The position numbers and the translations under genes were made by a program. A stretch of 64,000 nucleotides of DNA from assembly GCA_029204225.1 (NCBI GenBank), contig CM055097.1, positions 26,441,039-26,505,038 on the forward strand, written 5' to 3'. How positions within the stretch are numbered: the first letter of the stretch is position 1; each line of letters begins with the position of its first letter. The notes beneath the pieces were generated by a model that worked only from the letters and a program-made list of their open reading frames with translations, had not been told where the DNA came from and searched no databases. The stretch comes from Diphasiastrum complanatum (Eukaryota > Streptophyta > Lycopodiopsida > Lycopodiales > Lycopodiaceae). This document shows positions 1-10,927 of this stretch, one piece after another.

Positions 1-229
1 GATATTGCACAATTAATGGACGCTGGTCTATAGAACTTGAAGAGTACAATCTAATTTCTAAATTTTTTTTCAGCAAGCGGTAATGAAAGAAGCATTTCCA
101 ACTCCTAGGCCTTCCCAGGCACCACTGCATTGTGTCTACACTTTGAGTTTGTATGGAGATCAGTACGGGCATTATGTAAACTCTATCAAAAAAACCAAGT
201 TTACACTGGTAAGCTTGAAAACATCGTAC

Positions 230-418
230 CTCCCAAGATTTTTCTGGTGAAGGATAAGTCCAAGCCCTGTTGAATCCAACCCTGGGCATGTTTAACAGAC
301 GTAAGAGTTCAATTACCAATCCACAAACATCCTGGTGCTGCCTGCTAAACTTTTTAGTGGACAGCAAAGGACTAGTAACGAATATGGAAATAAAAATTCT
401 CTCTCCGAAAATGCGTGC

Positions 419-474
<56 letters not shown>

Positions 475-1061
475 CCACCTGGAAGGAAGAACAACGAAGG
501 AGCATTTCTAGGAGGGGAGCCAGCCTCAAGGGGGCAAAACCAGCGGGGAGGACCATTGTCAGGCTTCAGAAATTCAGGCACCTGTTTCATGTAATCCAGC
601 ACGCTGCGCGGCTTCTCTTTTTCATCCTCCAAATCAGAGGCGGTATGAGAAGCTGCTGCAGGTTCCTCAGTCTTCACAGCTCCATTTCCTTCCAAACGTG
701 GTGCTTCCAGAGGATTGAATTTGTCTCCTGTGGTGGGAACGTCGATGTTTAGCACTGATGAGATGACGTCACCAGTTGTTCGTTGTGACGAAGAATCAGA
801 TGAGCTACTCGCCAGGATTGTGCTGATCTTGTACAAGGGGGAAAAGAATGAAGTCGCTCTTGAAGAAAGGCAAATAGAGCCTGTGTCAAAATATGGTACT
901 GTTGAATTGCGAAAAATCTTTTTGTTATCAGAAAAACAAACAAGTTTCTGTGTGGATTTTGATATGCTCCCATTCGGAGACGGGAGCGGTGCATTGAGCT
1001 TCCCATTGCAGACCCCTACGTTTAAATGATGCATCAGAGGTTCCGGCCTTATAGCTGGCAT
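230..1061 (-). CDS. Phytyl ester synthase-like esterase/acyltransferase, 5' part (two coding exons)
   Basis: This is the start of a plastid esterase/acyltransferase of the phytyl ester synthase family, which moves acyl groups onto phytol or diacylglycerol in plastoglobules. Exon one is 479-1061 and exon two 230-281; the gene runs off the left edge. The first ~140 residues are Ser/Thr-rich with few acids early on, like a transit peptide. They lead into PPRWFCPLEAGSP and a hydrophobic strand ending LPG. The intron 282-478 has a CCAG/GT donor and a CCCAG/GG acceptor. Splicing restores the family block LPG-LDSTGLGLI followed by an HQKNLG stretch, with phases matching exactly. The ATG at 1061 is chosen because the in-frame TTG just before it is not a plant start. 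Family assignment rests on remembered motifs; the lipase active-site exons lie outside the window. Confidence 0.82.
422..469. repeat. (GT)n microsatellite in first coding intron
   Basis: An almost pure GT tract (CA on the gene strand) begins about ten bases inside the 5' splice site of the esterase-like gene. It makes up the first quarter of the 197-bp intron. Confidence 0.95.
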
Positions 1062-1250
1062 CCTCAAAGACAGAAGCTTTTCGCCAAAGGCTTAAACGCT
1101 TTCCTCCTGGAAATATAAGCAAAAGCCAGGTCCGCTTTCGTTTGCTTAGATTGCGGCCTTGGTCATGAAATAGAAGTGCCCATTCCGCTTACTCTGACAT
1201 ATGTTCTCAAACAGCATATAAATACAAAAGATAAATCAATGACAAAAATT

Positions 1251-1595
1251 TCCCCGGGTTTTAGAAACTTTTCAACTATGCGCAGCGGCCAATATCTGAG
1301 AATATGCAAATAAATCCGATATTGAGGAACAAAATTGATAAAAATGTAACAGAAATAAGTTACAACTCTCAAGCTTCCCCGAATCCACAGAGGTTTTAGA
1401 ACCTTTCTTACTAAGCGCAGCACATAAATCCGAGATTGAAGTACAGAACTGCTACGAGTGTAACAAAAATAAGTTACAGCTCTCAAGTTTGCCCGAATCC
1501 ACAGAGGTTTTAGTCTGAGAATACGCACATAAATCCGAGATTGAAGTACAGGACTGCTACAAATGCAACAGCTATAATTTCCAGCTATCAAGGTC
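1251..1595. repeat. Three degenerate ~105-125-bp tandem units
   Basis: Three diverged copies follow each other, each with a core reading roughly AAATCCGAGATTGAAGTACA, then TAAGTTACAGCTCTCAAG and CCACAGAGGTTTTAG. The core recurs 114 and then about 105 bases later. They lie inside the proposed leader intron of the esterase-like gene. The 142-codon open frame seen here on the minus strand is a by-product of the repeat. Confidence 0.8.
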
Positions 1596-1792
1596 GTCTG
1601 CCTATTCGGCAGGGAACATCTCTAAATTATGTTCACAAAAAATCTGATTTGGAATTCGCAAAACAAATGTAATATACAATAAGGAATTCGGACCATGGAA
1701 TTTCTATTCTCAACTGAGAATTAAATCTGTGTCAACGAATCTCATAACTGCTGCTAAAACAAAGTCCAGAGCAGCATATGACCAATGCTGCT

Positions 1793-1944
1793 GCCACTAT
1801 GCCAGGTCAACATGCTCCAGGCTGACTGCAACACCAAATCAGTAAAATTGCTACTACCACACACTATTGCCACTATGCCAGATCAACATGTGCCAGGCTG
1901 ACCGCAACACCGAATCAGTAAAATTACTACTACCACACAATATT
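1793..1944. repeat. 76-bp tandem duplication
   Basis: Two adjacent 76-base copies (1793-1868 and 1869-1944) start GCCACTATGCCAG and end with a CTACCACACA-ATATT type tail. They differ at only a handful of positions, so the duplication is fairly recent. They sit upstream of the esterase-like coding exon, within the proposed leader intron. Confidence 0.9.
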
Positions 1945-2007
1945 GCTCCTCAGAGCAAGCCTCTGAGCTGGGTTCACAAAGTGAGAGCTGAATTGGGATG
2001 CACTTAC

Positions 2008-2335
2008 CAGGCAAGCAATCATGACTATAATGATAGCTTCCATAACAGTGAAGGAAAAGTATTTGAGCTCAGAAAAAACCGTACATCATCTGCCTGCTTT
2101 CCTTTCTGGGCAACCTCTAAATCAACATCTCATCATCATCCTCAGGATTGCGAGCAAAAATAAAAGAATTGGTGATGATTTGGGAAATGTGGAGGGGAAT
2201 GAATGCAGATGCTAGGCCAGCCATCGCCTTCACTAGCAAAGCTCAGCCAGCTTTGCTTTTTATCAGACCACGGCTTCTCGCTCGGGCCCCAGGGCACAGG
2301 CCTCTCCTTTCCTATATTAATGGCACACGACAATT
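2008..2335 (-). other. Possible 5' untranslated exon of the esterase-like gene
   Basis: On the minus strand a strong donor CTG/GTAAGTG ends an exon at 2008. A good acceptor TTATATTTCCAG/GAGG starts the next at 1106, just before the ATG at 1061. This suggests a leader exon of roughly 330 bases and a ~900-bp leader intron. The 5' edge is only estimated from promoter-like sequence above it. No transcript evidence is available here. Confidence 0.4.
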
Positions 2336-2412
2336 CCTGTCCCTCCACCGTTGGATCCGTCTATAAACGTTCAGATTCTGCCACGTTTTACAGAATCGAC
2401 CGTTTCAGAATA

Positions 2413-2437
2413 TGACACGTGTCATTACTCCACGTGG
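2413..2437. promoter_or_regulatory. Paired G-box (CACGTG) elements
   Basis: Two CACGTG cores lie 15 bp apart. One is inside the 12-bp palindrome TGACACGTGTCA (2413-2424); the other is in CCACGTGGC (2430-2438), an ABRE-type context. TATA-like sequence lies nearby at 2361-2368 and 2311-2320. Position and spacing suit a light- or ABA-responsive promoter for the minus-strand gene, which is an inference. Confidence 0.5.
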
Positions 2438-2441
2438 CAAA

Positions 2442-3060
2442 AATCGATCGCTGTGATCTGAAAAATATAGTGCCGTCGCTGCCTTGAAAGTCCATCGGTT
2501 TCGGCCGGCCCCGGGTAGCACTGTTCTCTTACCACAACTAAACACGACGAACATAAAAACAAAGAAAATTTCAAAAAATAAATAAACAAAATCAAATAAA
2601 ATAAATATATATATAACAAAGAAAAAATATAAAATACATACTATAATGCTGTGGAATAGTATAGAAGGAAGGCTTAAGGCATATCATCTATGGACTGACT
2701 CCCATTCTAAAAGACAAGCAAGCACTCAAGAGAAAAGGGACCTGCCATTAATAGCGTCCACAGTCAATAGCATTGTCACCCCTTTTATCCTCCTATTATT
2801 TTCAGCACCCGGTCATGCGTCAGGGTGGGCCAGGCGTGGGCCAGGAGGGAGTTTTAAAAAAAAAAATTGATTGCCATGGTGCCACATGTCGGGCACTAGG
2901 GTTTATCCCATAACCAAATCTTTGGGATAAACCAGTACCTATATATAAATAAACCCACCTGCTTACTCACATGTGCGCAGGTTGGTGTGAAGCTGCCCAG
3001 TGCCACCTGTTGGCGCCACTTGGACGTTGCTCGATACCATTCCCTGCACTACCTGGCGCC
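2442..3060. other. Intergenic DNA, nothing recognised
   Basis: An AT-rich stretch with short A/T runs, then a more GC-rich part approaching the inverted-repeat block. I see no coding exon or mobile-element motif. Confidence 0.5.
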
Positions 3061-3061
3061 A

Positions 3062-3397
3062 CCTGGGCTTTGCTTGCCCAACGCCACCTGGCTGGGCGTT
3101 GCCCGACGCCCACCCTGGCGCCACGACGCTCGCCTACGCCCTTTTGGCTGGCGCACCCTGACGCACCCTGGCGCGCGCCTGGGCTTTGCTTGCCCGGCGC
3201 CACCTGGTTGTCCGCTGCCCGGCGCCCACCGCCCACCTTGGCGCCGGCGCCACTGCCGGCGCACCCTGGCGAGCGAGCGTCGTGGCGCCAGGGTGGGCGT
3301 CGGGCAACGCCCAGCCAGGTGGCGTCGGGCAGTGGCGCCGGCGCCAAGGTGGGCGGTGGGCACCGGGCAGCGGACAACCAGGTGGCGCCGGGCAAGC
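3062..3397. repeat. GC-rich interleaved inverted repeats
   Basis: Two arms on the left have inverted mates on the right. 3076-3133 pairs with 3273-3330 (57 of 58 bases), and 3188-3257 pairs with 3328-3397 (69 of 70). The order is L1, L2, R1, R2, so the pairings cross rather than nest. L1 and L2 are themselves related, both following the direct repeat CCTGGGCTTTGCTTGCCC at 3062 and 3178. Base composition is far more GC-rich than the flanks. Several overlapping open frames on both strands are a side effect of this composition. Confidence 0.9.
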
Positions 3398-3441
3398 CCC
3401 TGGCGCGTGCCAGGGTCGTCAAGGTGTTAAAATTATGGGGA

Positions 3442-4109
3442 GACCCCCTTTTCAGTGTCCACTGTCAAGAAATTATTGTTGGCTCTTGTCGGCAGGCATA
3501 TAAGTGCTCAATGAGAACAATGAATAGGAACAACCTGAACATGCCATTACATAGGTATCAAGTAATTTCTTGGCTCTTGTCGGCAAGCATATAAGTGCTC
3601 AATGAGAACAATGAATAGGAACAACCTGAACATGCCATTACATAGGTATCAAGCATACTAAATAGAACAACATGAACATGCCATTACAAAGGTATGAAGC
3701 ATCAACTTCCGATATCAAAGAATCTACCCAATTAATACATAATTCTTATCAATTTATTATGTCATTGATATTAGGGGACCCCCTTTTCAGTGTCCACTGT
3801 CAAGAAATTATTGTTGGCTCTTGTCGGCAGGCATATAAGTGCTCAATGAGAACAATGAATAGGAACAACCTGAACATGCCATTAGATAGGTATCAAGTAA
3901 TTTCTTGGCTCTTGTCGGCAGGCATATAAGTGCTCAATGAGAACAATGAATAGGAACAACCTGAACATGCCATTACATAGGTATCAAGCATACTAAATAG
4001 AACAACATGAACATGCCATTACAAAGGTATGAAGCATCAACTTCTGATATCAAAGAATCTACCCAATTAATACATGATTCTTATCAATTTATTATGTCTA
4101 TGATATTAG
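3442..4109. repeat. 336-bp tandem duplication with nested 91-bp repeats
   Basis: The segment starting GACCCCCTTTTCAGTG at 3442 recurs at 3778. Inside each copy a unit starting TGGCTCTTGTCGGCA occurs twice, at 3480/3571 and 3815/3906, always 91 bases apart. A further shorter echo containing ACATGCCATTACA follows each pair. This is a two-level repeat; no protein or element is recognisable. Confidence 0.92.
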
Positions 4110-7100
4110 GGTATCAATTTAGGTGTTAAAGAATCTACCCAAATCTATTTTGACTAGAGTGGGTTTTAGCCAATCAATACTCATATTGACACAATCAACA
4201 CTCATGTTGATGCATGCACTAAGCACAAAACAATGCATTTTGCCATGGTATTAATAAAGTATTTAGTTTTTCTTGGTACCAAAAATTTACATTATATTCA
4301 TAATGTACCAAATACATTGATCTCCTATTTGACCTTTATACTTCCAAGCGACTAGCTTGTTGAACATGCATATATTTATGCCAAACTGAAAATATGTAAG
4401 AAATATCATGCGACCATGATCCATCTAAGGTGGTATTGAAAATTTTATTACCCGCCCAACATGATCAAGAGAGAGAATGAGTCAATGAATGTTAATGTTA
4501 GTAGCACTCTTTGTTTTGATAAGCTTATCTAGTAGCCAGCCTTTTACAACCAATTTACATTTCATAAAGCACTTCAAAAAAAATTGTTATATATTTAGAA
4601 GTAATCTTAATTGGCAAAATATGACAGCTATAGAAACGTGACACATCAGAGGAACCTTAAAAATTGTTTTACCACAAGTAAATTGACAAATGGTTTTACC
4701 GACAATAAAAATTTATTACCTTACATACAAAAAATTATTGCTGTAAAAACAACTATAAAAATTTTGTGAATTGCATACACAAAAGCTCTATCTTCTTAAA
4801 GTGACCCATATGACCTATGAACTTACCATGGTAGCTTCTTAATCAAGCAAAAGCCAATTTGTTGTTGAGTAGCTTGACAAAATTCATTGCCATAAGCATA
4901 ACAAAAAGTAAAACTTTGAAAAACTTTGCAATTTATGCCGAACTGGAAGGCAATTTTGCTTAGATTTTGGTGCTTGCTATATAAATGTTAAAAAGGTGGG
5001 TGAAAGCCAAATTTGCAGATCAAGCCTACAACAAAAACTTTGCATGAAAATACCAAGCAAGAATTCATGAGATCAATCTAAATAGGTTTGAATTTTGTAG
5101 CAAATGAATTTCATAATCAATGACGCCCTTTCTCTCAACAATAAACAAAAGAACGATTTCACAGAGTTTCCACCATATGGCAAGATGTAGAAGATGGATG
5201 ATTCAGCTGTAAGCTGGTGTAATATTGAAAGGTACTAATGGTCATGACTCTCACTGGGGAAGTCCATATGTTTTCAAATTCATAGCATGCTCCATCGCTC
5301 TATCACACAAAGATCACAGCATGCTCCATCGCCCGAAGCGCTCAATCACTATTCGCTCAGAACGTACTTCATCTCCCTCACCGAAAAAATAAATTCTCGA
5401 AAGGTGCAAATAAAAGGTAAATTCTTTAGTAAGTTCTCTAAAGTTCAAGAAGCTCTAAATTTTTTCAAAGTGCTTTATGCCCTGTACCTAAAAAATGTGT
5501 GCAATTTAGGTTTCTAAGGATGCATTCACCATTGGCTGTAACAAAAACCCTCCAAAACACACATTTCAAACTAAGTTGCAACTGTACTTACTTTTACGAA
5601 GAAAGGCTATACTAGCCGTATTCAGTATATACCTTCCTACGGATGCCTTTCTTGTGTGACTGAGTCGTTATCGGGATTCGGTATTCAGTTGTGCCTGCGC
5701 TGAGGCGCTGAAGCGGCTGAATAGTGATAACTGCTGTCATGAGCTGCAGCCTGCGATCAAGTGATTGCAAAAATGTTTATTGAGCTGCGCGATCTTACGT
5801 AAGCATTCATTGTCACTCAGACCAGCTGAGACTCTGACTCTGAGCTGAGGTGTGAGCCTGAGGCAGCAGCAGCGCAGCTGGGGCCCAGCTAGGCTGACAC
5901 TATGACAGACCACAGCTACGCCTCCATACTGCGCCACTCCACTGACTCCAGCCTGCCGCGCCAAGGCTCAACCCAAAAAGAACACTGACCTGCTGACCTT
6001 CCGACCGGGTGCTCCCAGGTTGTCCAGGCCCCAGGGACCAGGGCCGAAGCCAAGGCTATAAACTTTAAAGCAAGGAGCCAAGACCAGAGCTTAGACTCGT
6101 CACTCAGCCATCGTGATTCGTAACCACGGACTGGCCACTGGGCAGGTCGATTCGGCAGCCGGCTACAAAAATGCGCTACTCAGTTTTCGAGGCACAGACT
6201 CGGTGTATCAATCCATGTCTGCGCAATCCATTCTCGGAGATACTCTATCATCTGTGTCTCCATCGAATCCGTCCATTCTAAATTCTAAGAGATACGTCAG
6301 ACCTGCTGCCTGCACACTGACAAGACAAGCAGCAAGCTCACTCTCTTTTTTTCCAAGTTCTCAGTGGTTTTCTGCATCTTCTTAGTTCAGCCAAATTTTG
6401 TCTTCCATTTTTCATTCAAGTTCATGCAGTTGCAAGCTGGTTATTAAAATTCTCAAATTTCCTTAACAAATCAATCATGTGCAATTTGAAATCTAGGAGA
6501 AACTTAAAAAAGTCTACAACTCTCAATAAGAAACATACATTTGAAGTAGTTTAAGGTTTAAGAGATTCAGCCACTCTGAGTTATTGCTGAATGATATTGC
6601 TGATATTACGTTTGATGATGGAAAGGCCAATTCTTTTGGCAATGTATTACGATCACAACCTTGTGGCACCCGAGCAGAGCATATTCTAGTGACAGATCCA
6701 CATGAAGATGATAAAGCTTTGTCATCAGTACAGTAGTATTAGATAGAAATAGTAGAGAACTTGGGAATGGTGATTTCTACATCTCCCCTCTACTCCTCTT
6801 TAAAGAGGCTCTATGGTCAATTTTATTCGAGAGAAAAAAAAAAAGTCAATATGAAAGGTAAGTAATTCACTGAATAATGTCAAAGTATTCTTGATATTTT
6901 CCTCCTATTTTTGCATCAAGGAGGTAAAGTTTTCTGCCACTCACATTTTTAGCTGATTTCTAGACTTTGGGTTGTATTGGTTGTTTCAAGATCAACAAAA
7001 AAATTTTAAAATTAGTCCATTGATTATAGGACTTTGCCATTAGATGTGAGCACCTGCCTATAGCTTATTTTGGAGCCCAACAGAGGGTGGTGTCCAAGGA

Positions 7101-8250
7101 TCTAAAATGCTTGTAGTGTGAATTCCAATTTTTACCATGAAGAAGCATTATCATCATTTGATAACATTATTCACCATGCATTATAGACCACTTGACGAGG
7201 GAAATTTAAATCCTAAGTGGATTTGATGAGTAGTGACAAAAATGAACCTTGATGCCACGAGTAATGCTATGAAAGCCCCCATTTATTCTCTTGAAATACA
7301 ACAAGATTATGATCAATAAGGTAAAATCTTATTACATTGAAAGGCAACCATGAAACATAAATCTCATTTGAAATTGAGTGCACTTCAAACTCCCAAGCCA
7401 AGTCCATTAACTCTCATGAGTAAACATCACAACTCGACGCTCATGCTTCAAGGCCATGTGCACCTGATCCACAATGCAATTACTATAGTGAGGCTAATCA
7501 ATTTTCAATAACTCCATGCCTCTAGATATTGTAATGCAAGACGTCAAAGGCCATCTGTATGTTTATTTCTTGTAAGACATCTTGGTGTTTCAAAATAGTG
7601 TGTTGGTGGAGATATTGTAGGCTATAGCATGATCAAGAAGGTGGGGAATCACAACTTGGCGCCAAGAAAAAAAAAATTTTAAAAAAAAATTGAAATAATT
7701 GGGCTATTGTCCATGATGGGGCAACTACAAAGGATGCCAAATTGTTAACGTATAAGAAGGCCAATTCCACATCCAGATTCCACTTAATATTTAAAAAATA
7801 ATCCCAAAGAAATTGTGGCCCCCACAAATGCAGCAAGCAATCATTTGATCTTTGGATGTTAGTGCATACCTACTCCATCCAAAATCCATGAAATCAATAT
7901 GGATCTCAACTATTGCAATAATTGAAGGGGGTTGGAAGTAGGTTCACTCAATAGGTTCAATCATTCATGTGACCATCACATGAAACTTAACTCTAAATTG
8001 GTTGAGTAGTCCTTGGGAGCATAATTTTATTTTTGAAACCTGCCTTGTCTTTCCCAACCAATTTTTCCTTATGGAAAAACATTTTCATTTTAGCCAAATC
8101 AACCAAGAGTTAAAATGTCTTATGATAAGTGGTGGGTATTTTGGAGCAACTTTTCCTTGTGTTGTGCCCGAGGAGCTCAATCTAGCCGAACAAATGTGGG
8201 CATACAATGAATGTAACAATGGTAAAATGGCTAATAAGAAATCTTTCAAT
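4110..8250. other. Long stretch without a recognised gene
   Basis: 4110-5280 is AT-rich with no supported ORF. 5630-6390 is distinctly more GC-rich, with a TATA-like TATAAACTTTAAAG near 6056, but its frames are short and unrecognised. 6740-8250 is AT-rich; a 67-codon minus frame near 7633-7836 resembles no family I know. A direct repeat of AGCATGCTCCATCGC occurs near 5284 and 5317. Confidence 0.5.
6541..6735 (+). other. Possible orphan terminal exon or retrocopy end
   Basis: An open frame of about 64 codons without its own ATG ends at a TAG at 6733-6735. Its composition looks protein-like: acidic, with DITFDDGKANSFGN and AEHILVTDPHEDD segments. A run of A residues follows about 100 bases later (near 6833). 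It could be the last exon of a gene whose other exons I cannot find, or the 3' end of an old retrocopy. I do not recognise the protein. Confidence 0.2.
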
Positions 8251-8256
8251 AAAAGT

Positions 8257-9304
8257 TCAGCCTCCAGTGAGCATTAAAAACCGACGATCAGCCTCTTGTT
8301 GGGCCAACTTCTTTTCAGCTTCAGACTTGTCTTCATGCTGTTTGGCAATTTTCAACTCTCGATCCAGCTGGACAATCTTCTGGCTAATCAGAGTGTTTTC
8401 GGATCCCATATCTGAAATTCTTTGCTCCATTTCTTTCTTCTTATCGAGCATAGACTGAATCACTTGCGCAAGGCTTGAGACCAAACCGAGAGCATCACCA
8501 GAATCTACTATTGTGGAGGCGGCAGCAGCAGGAGGACCTGATGGTACTATCCTTGCGAACTGCTTCGGTGATTTCACAGCTTGGTCGACCCGAAGTGCGG
8601 CTGGGCTATCTTCAATGTGAGGTTGCTGGCTTACATCTTCAACATCGACAGTAAGTTTCATGGATATGTTCGAATCCTCTTTCAGGGAATTGGAGGTCAA
8701 AAAGCACAGGGCTTTGGGGCATTTCAAAAATTTTGACGACCCCAAGGGGGTCAGAATCATCGAACATATCCATGAAAAACTGCGTTTTTGGTGAGGTGGC
8801 TTCGGTGTGTGGGGGTGAGGCGGCCTGGGCAGCTGTGATAGGAATGGTAGCCCCAATGGTCACAGACTGTCCTTGTGTGGAAGCAGAGGCGAGGGAAGCA
8901 TCAGAGCCGGGGGGAATGGGAAGTTCAGTGCGAATAGCATCAGGGGGTGGAAGTGCAGCTGACGATGTATGCCTAGTGCAACGTTGTGATGTGGAAAGCG
9001 AGTTAGGAATGATGATCTCACTGCGTGGACGACGACGACTATGGGAACTCGAGGCCTGGTGAGATGACTCGACCGGTGCTTCTTTCTCTTCCTTCCACGT
9101 ATTGAAAGCAAGAGTAATGAAATCCATGTTGATTCTGCTAGAAAAGGCTCTCTCATGGATACCCATTGTAGTGAGCAGAGGCTCCGCAAGGATTATCCAT
9201 TGAGTGACCATGCTTGTGCTAGGAAGGATCATGATGTCCATTGCAGATGGAACATCACGATGGATAGTATAGCGCAGAGACTAAGAAGTATCGTTAGAAG
9301 ACAT
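8257..9304 (-). pseudogene. Decayed coiled-coil ORF of unknown family
   Basis: The frame begins with an ATG at 9304 (MSSNDTS) and meets a TAG after seven codons. It continues openly to about 8690, where a frameshift moves it into a second frame ending at 8257. The middle is rich in Ser, Pro and Ala. The last ~60 residues form a convincing coiled coil with heptads of Lys/Glu, such as LDRELKIAKQHEDKSEAEKK. No retroviral enzyme motif is visible. It lies directly downstream of the broken protease of gypsy element H on the same strand, so it may be an accessory ORF carried by a retrotransposon or a separate decayed gene. Function unknown. Confidence 0.45.
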
Positions 9305-9477
9305 GATGAGCAAAAATGAAATGTAAGACGCGTGAAAGTGTATTAGAAAGCAATTTAGAAAGTTTGGAAGGCTTTGGTCACGGGAAAAATTTGCAAGAGC
9401 TTCGCTAGCACAAGTGAGAAATGAATCGAATTCAGCCAACTTATAAGTGAATTTGGTGTTGTAGGATCAACTTTAAC

Positions 9478-9566
9478 TGCACGTTTATTGGGACGTCCAT
9501 GGTTACGAGTTGCGCAAGTAATTCATAACTAGGGTACCTGAAAAATCACTTTTGACTCGGTAGACA
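9478..9566 (+). other. Micro-inverted end of the H protease
   Basis: The minus-strand protease frame reads to MDLPETPNVY and then turns to unrelated sequence. The expected continuation, LLGRPWLRVAQVIHN, is found on the plus strand in this stretch. About 90 bp therefore appear flipped in place. The flipped part has two stop codons (at the expected Trp after HN and three codons later). Confidence 0.7.
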
Positions 9567-10457
9567 TTTGGCGTTTCTGGTAAGTCCATCACTACAAAAG
9601 TAATGACAAACTGTACTCCCACAATTCTGACAAGTATATCTTCAACCATTCCTCATGGACGAACTGTCGTTTGATCAACTAGCTTAATAGCTAAAGATGT
9701 AGGCTTGATCTTTATAAGGCCCCATTTTGCACATAGCTTTGTAGCTCCTGAACAGCCATCTATCACAGTTGCTTCCTTAGAAAGTTGTCTATGCTGTATC
9801 GGCAGAGTGATATTCTTTTGTTCACTTTTCCAAGCGGCTCCAACATGGAGTACTTCATTAGATTCTTCAAATCCAGCACAAAAAAGTCGCTCTTGATGGA
9901 CTTCTGGTTGTTCTTGAGCTAACTTTTGCGCTAAGACTTCTCTTGCTTTTGTCACCAACTTCATGAACTTTCCCAATGAAATATAGATCTTACTAGACAA
10001 AATATTTATGAGCAGTTTTGTTTGCAGTGCTTCCAGTTCAGTCATCTTGAAGGGTTCTTCATGATGATGCAACTGATTATTCATATCCGTACGTAAATTT
10101 CTTGGTGGCTGCATGGTGAAGAATGAACTTCTGCTGTTGCTTTAGTAGCCTCAAGCTCCTCCTTTTCTTGCAGATGTTTAATCCATTGTCTCATATTCTG
10201 ATATCTTCGTTTTTCTACATTAGGATTTTGATAGACTCCTGATGTTGTTGGTGTATCATTCAATGGTATAGAATCAGCAGGTACTGGATCCACTACTGGT
10301 TCTTTCTGCTTCTGTGCTCTGGTGACCACCATCAAGGGTGCACTTGGTTCATTGTGAGTTGTTGGTCTTTGCTTGATTGTTATCAAATTTACAGGTGCTA
10401 TAGCTGGTGGTGGCTCAGGTCTTGCTGGGCAGTCTTTATAGCAATGCCCATAACCAC
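9567..10457 (-). pseudogene. Element H: gag C-terminus and protease
   Basis: This continues the H gag after the element A insertion. It opens with the second half of a zinc knuckle (YGHCYKDC), then a Pro/Thr-rich linker, a Lys/Glu-rich helical part and a retropepsin-like region. IDGCSG stands where the catalytic Asp loop is expected. The flap-side block KPTSLAIKLVDQTTVRP is clear. A TGA follows RP, and the frame shifts near 10100. The final LLGRPWL block lies inverted in the adjacent 89 bp. Confidence 0.65.
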
Positions 10458-10899
10458 TGTAAGAACCCCTAAGTGAAGATCTACAGGATTCCAATCACAT
10501 GCAAACCAAAAGGACACCTATGGAGCATGAACCACCCAACCAATATGGAGAGGCTAGTCAATACCCTAACCAATCCACCCCCAAGCCACAGTGAAGAACA
10601 CAAGAGAGGAGAGGAAGAACTGGCTCAAGAATCACAATTCACAATAGGAGGATGGGCAAGTTTCCACTAGACTTATTCTTCTCAAGAGAGAGAGAATATT
10701 TCCTTTAGGATCCCCATGCAATCTAATTGAGCTATTGATCTCCTTTTCTTGTATTAAAACAGTCTTCACCATGCATGTGCTCCTATGTCCAATTATAGGT
10801 CTGGGCCCTCATATGATTATTAATTATTTAATACGACCACGTCCGGAATGACGTAGCATAACTAATTCCAATTCCCTTGTGTAGGACATGGACATAACA
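10458..10899 (-). repeat. 3' LTR of element A (442 bp)
   Basis: It runs from TGTTATGTCC (10899) to TTCTTACA (10458) on the minus strand, with TG...CA ends. It is preceded by a polypurine tract and followed by the target duplication. Confidence 0.88.
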
Positions 10900-10915
10900 T
10901 TCTTCCCCCCTTAAA
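10900..10915 (-). promoter_or_regulatory. Polypurine tract of element A
   Basis: The minus strand reads TTTAAGGGGGGAAGAA immediately before the 3' LTR. This is the usual primer for plus-strand DNA synthesis. Confidence 0.8.
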
Positions 10916-10927
10916 CCATTTCTATCT

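Noticed and set aside
471-1029. Plus-strand frames opposite the esterase-like exon
   Set aside because: They are antisense shadows of the minus-strand coding exon, which has splice sites and family motifs.
1163-1591. 142-codon minus frame with repeated LWIR.LR.VTYFCY units
   Set aside because: It is a translated tandem DNA repeat inside a probable leader intron. The repeats diverge without codon-level conservation.
2967-3594. Five overlapping frames of 100-200 codons rich in Ala, Arg and Pro
   Set aside because: They come from the GC-rich inverted repeats, where stop codons are rare in all frames. None has a recognisable domain.
7640-7680. Sequence resembling a gypsy primer site (TTGGCGCCAAG)
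   Set aside because: Only the first eight bases fit; the rest diverges, and no LTR end or gag adjoins it.
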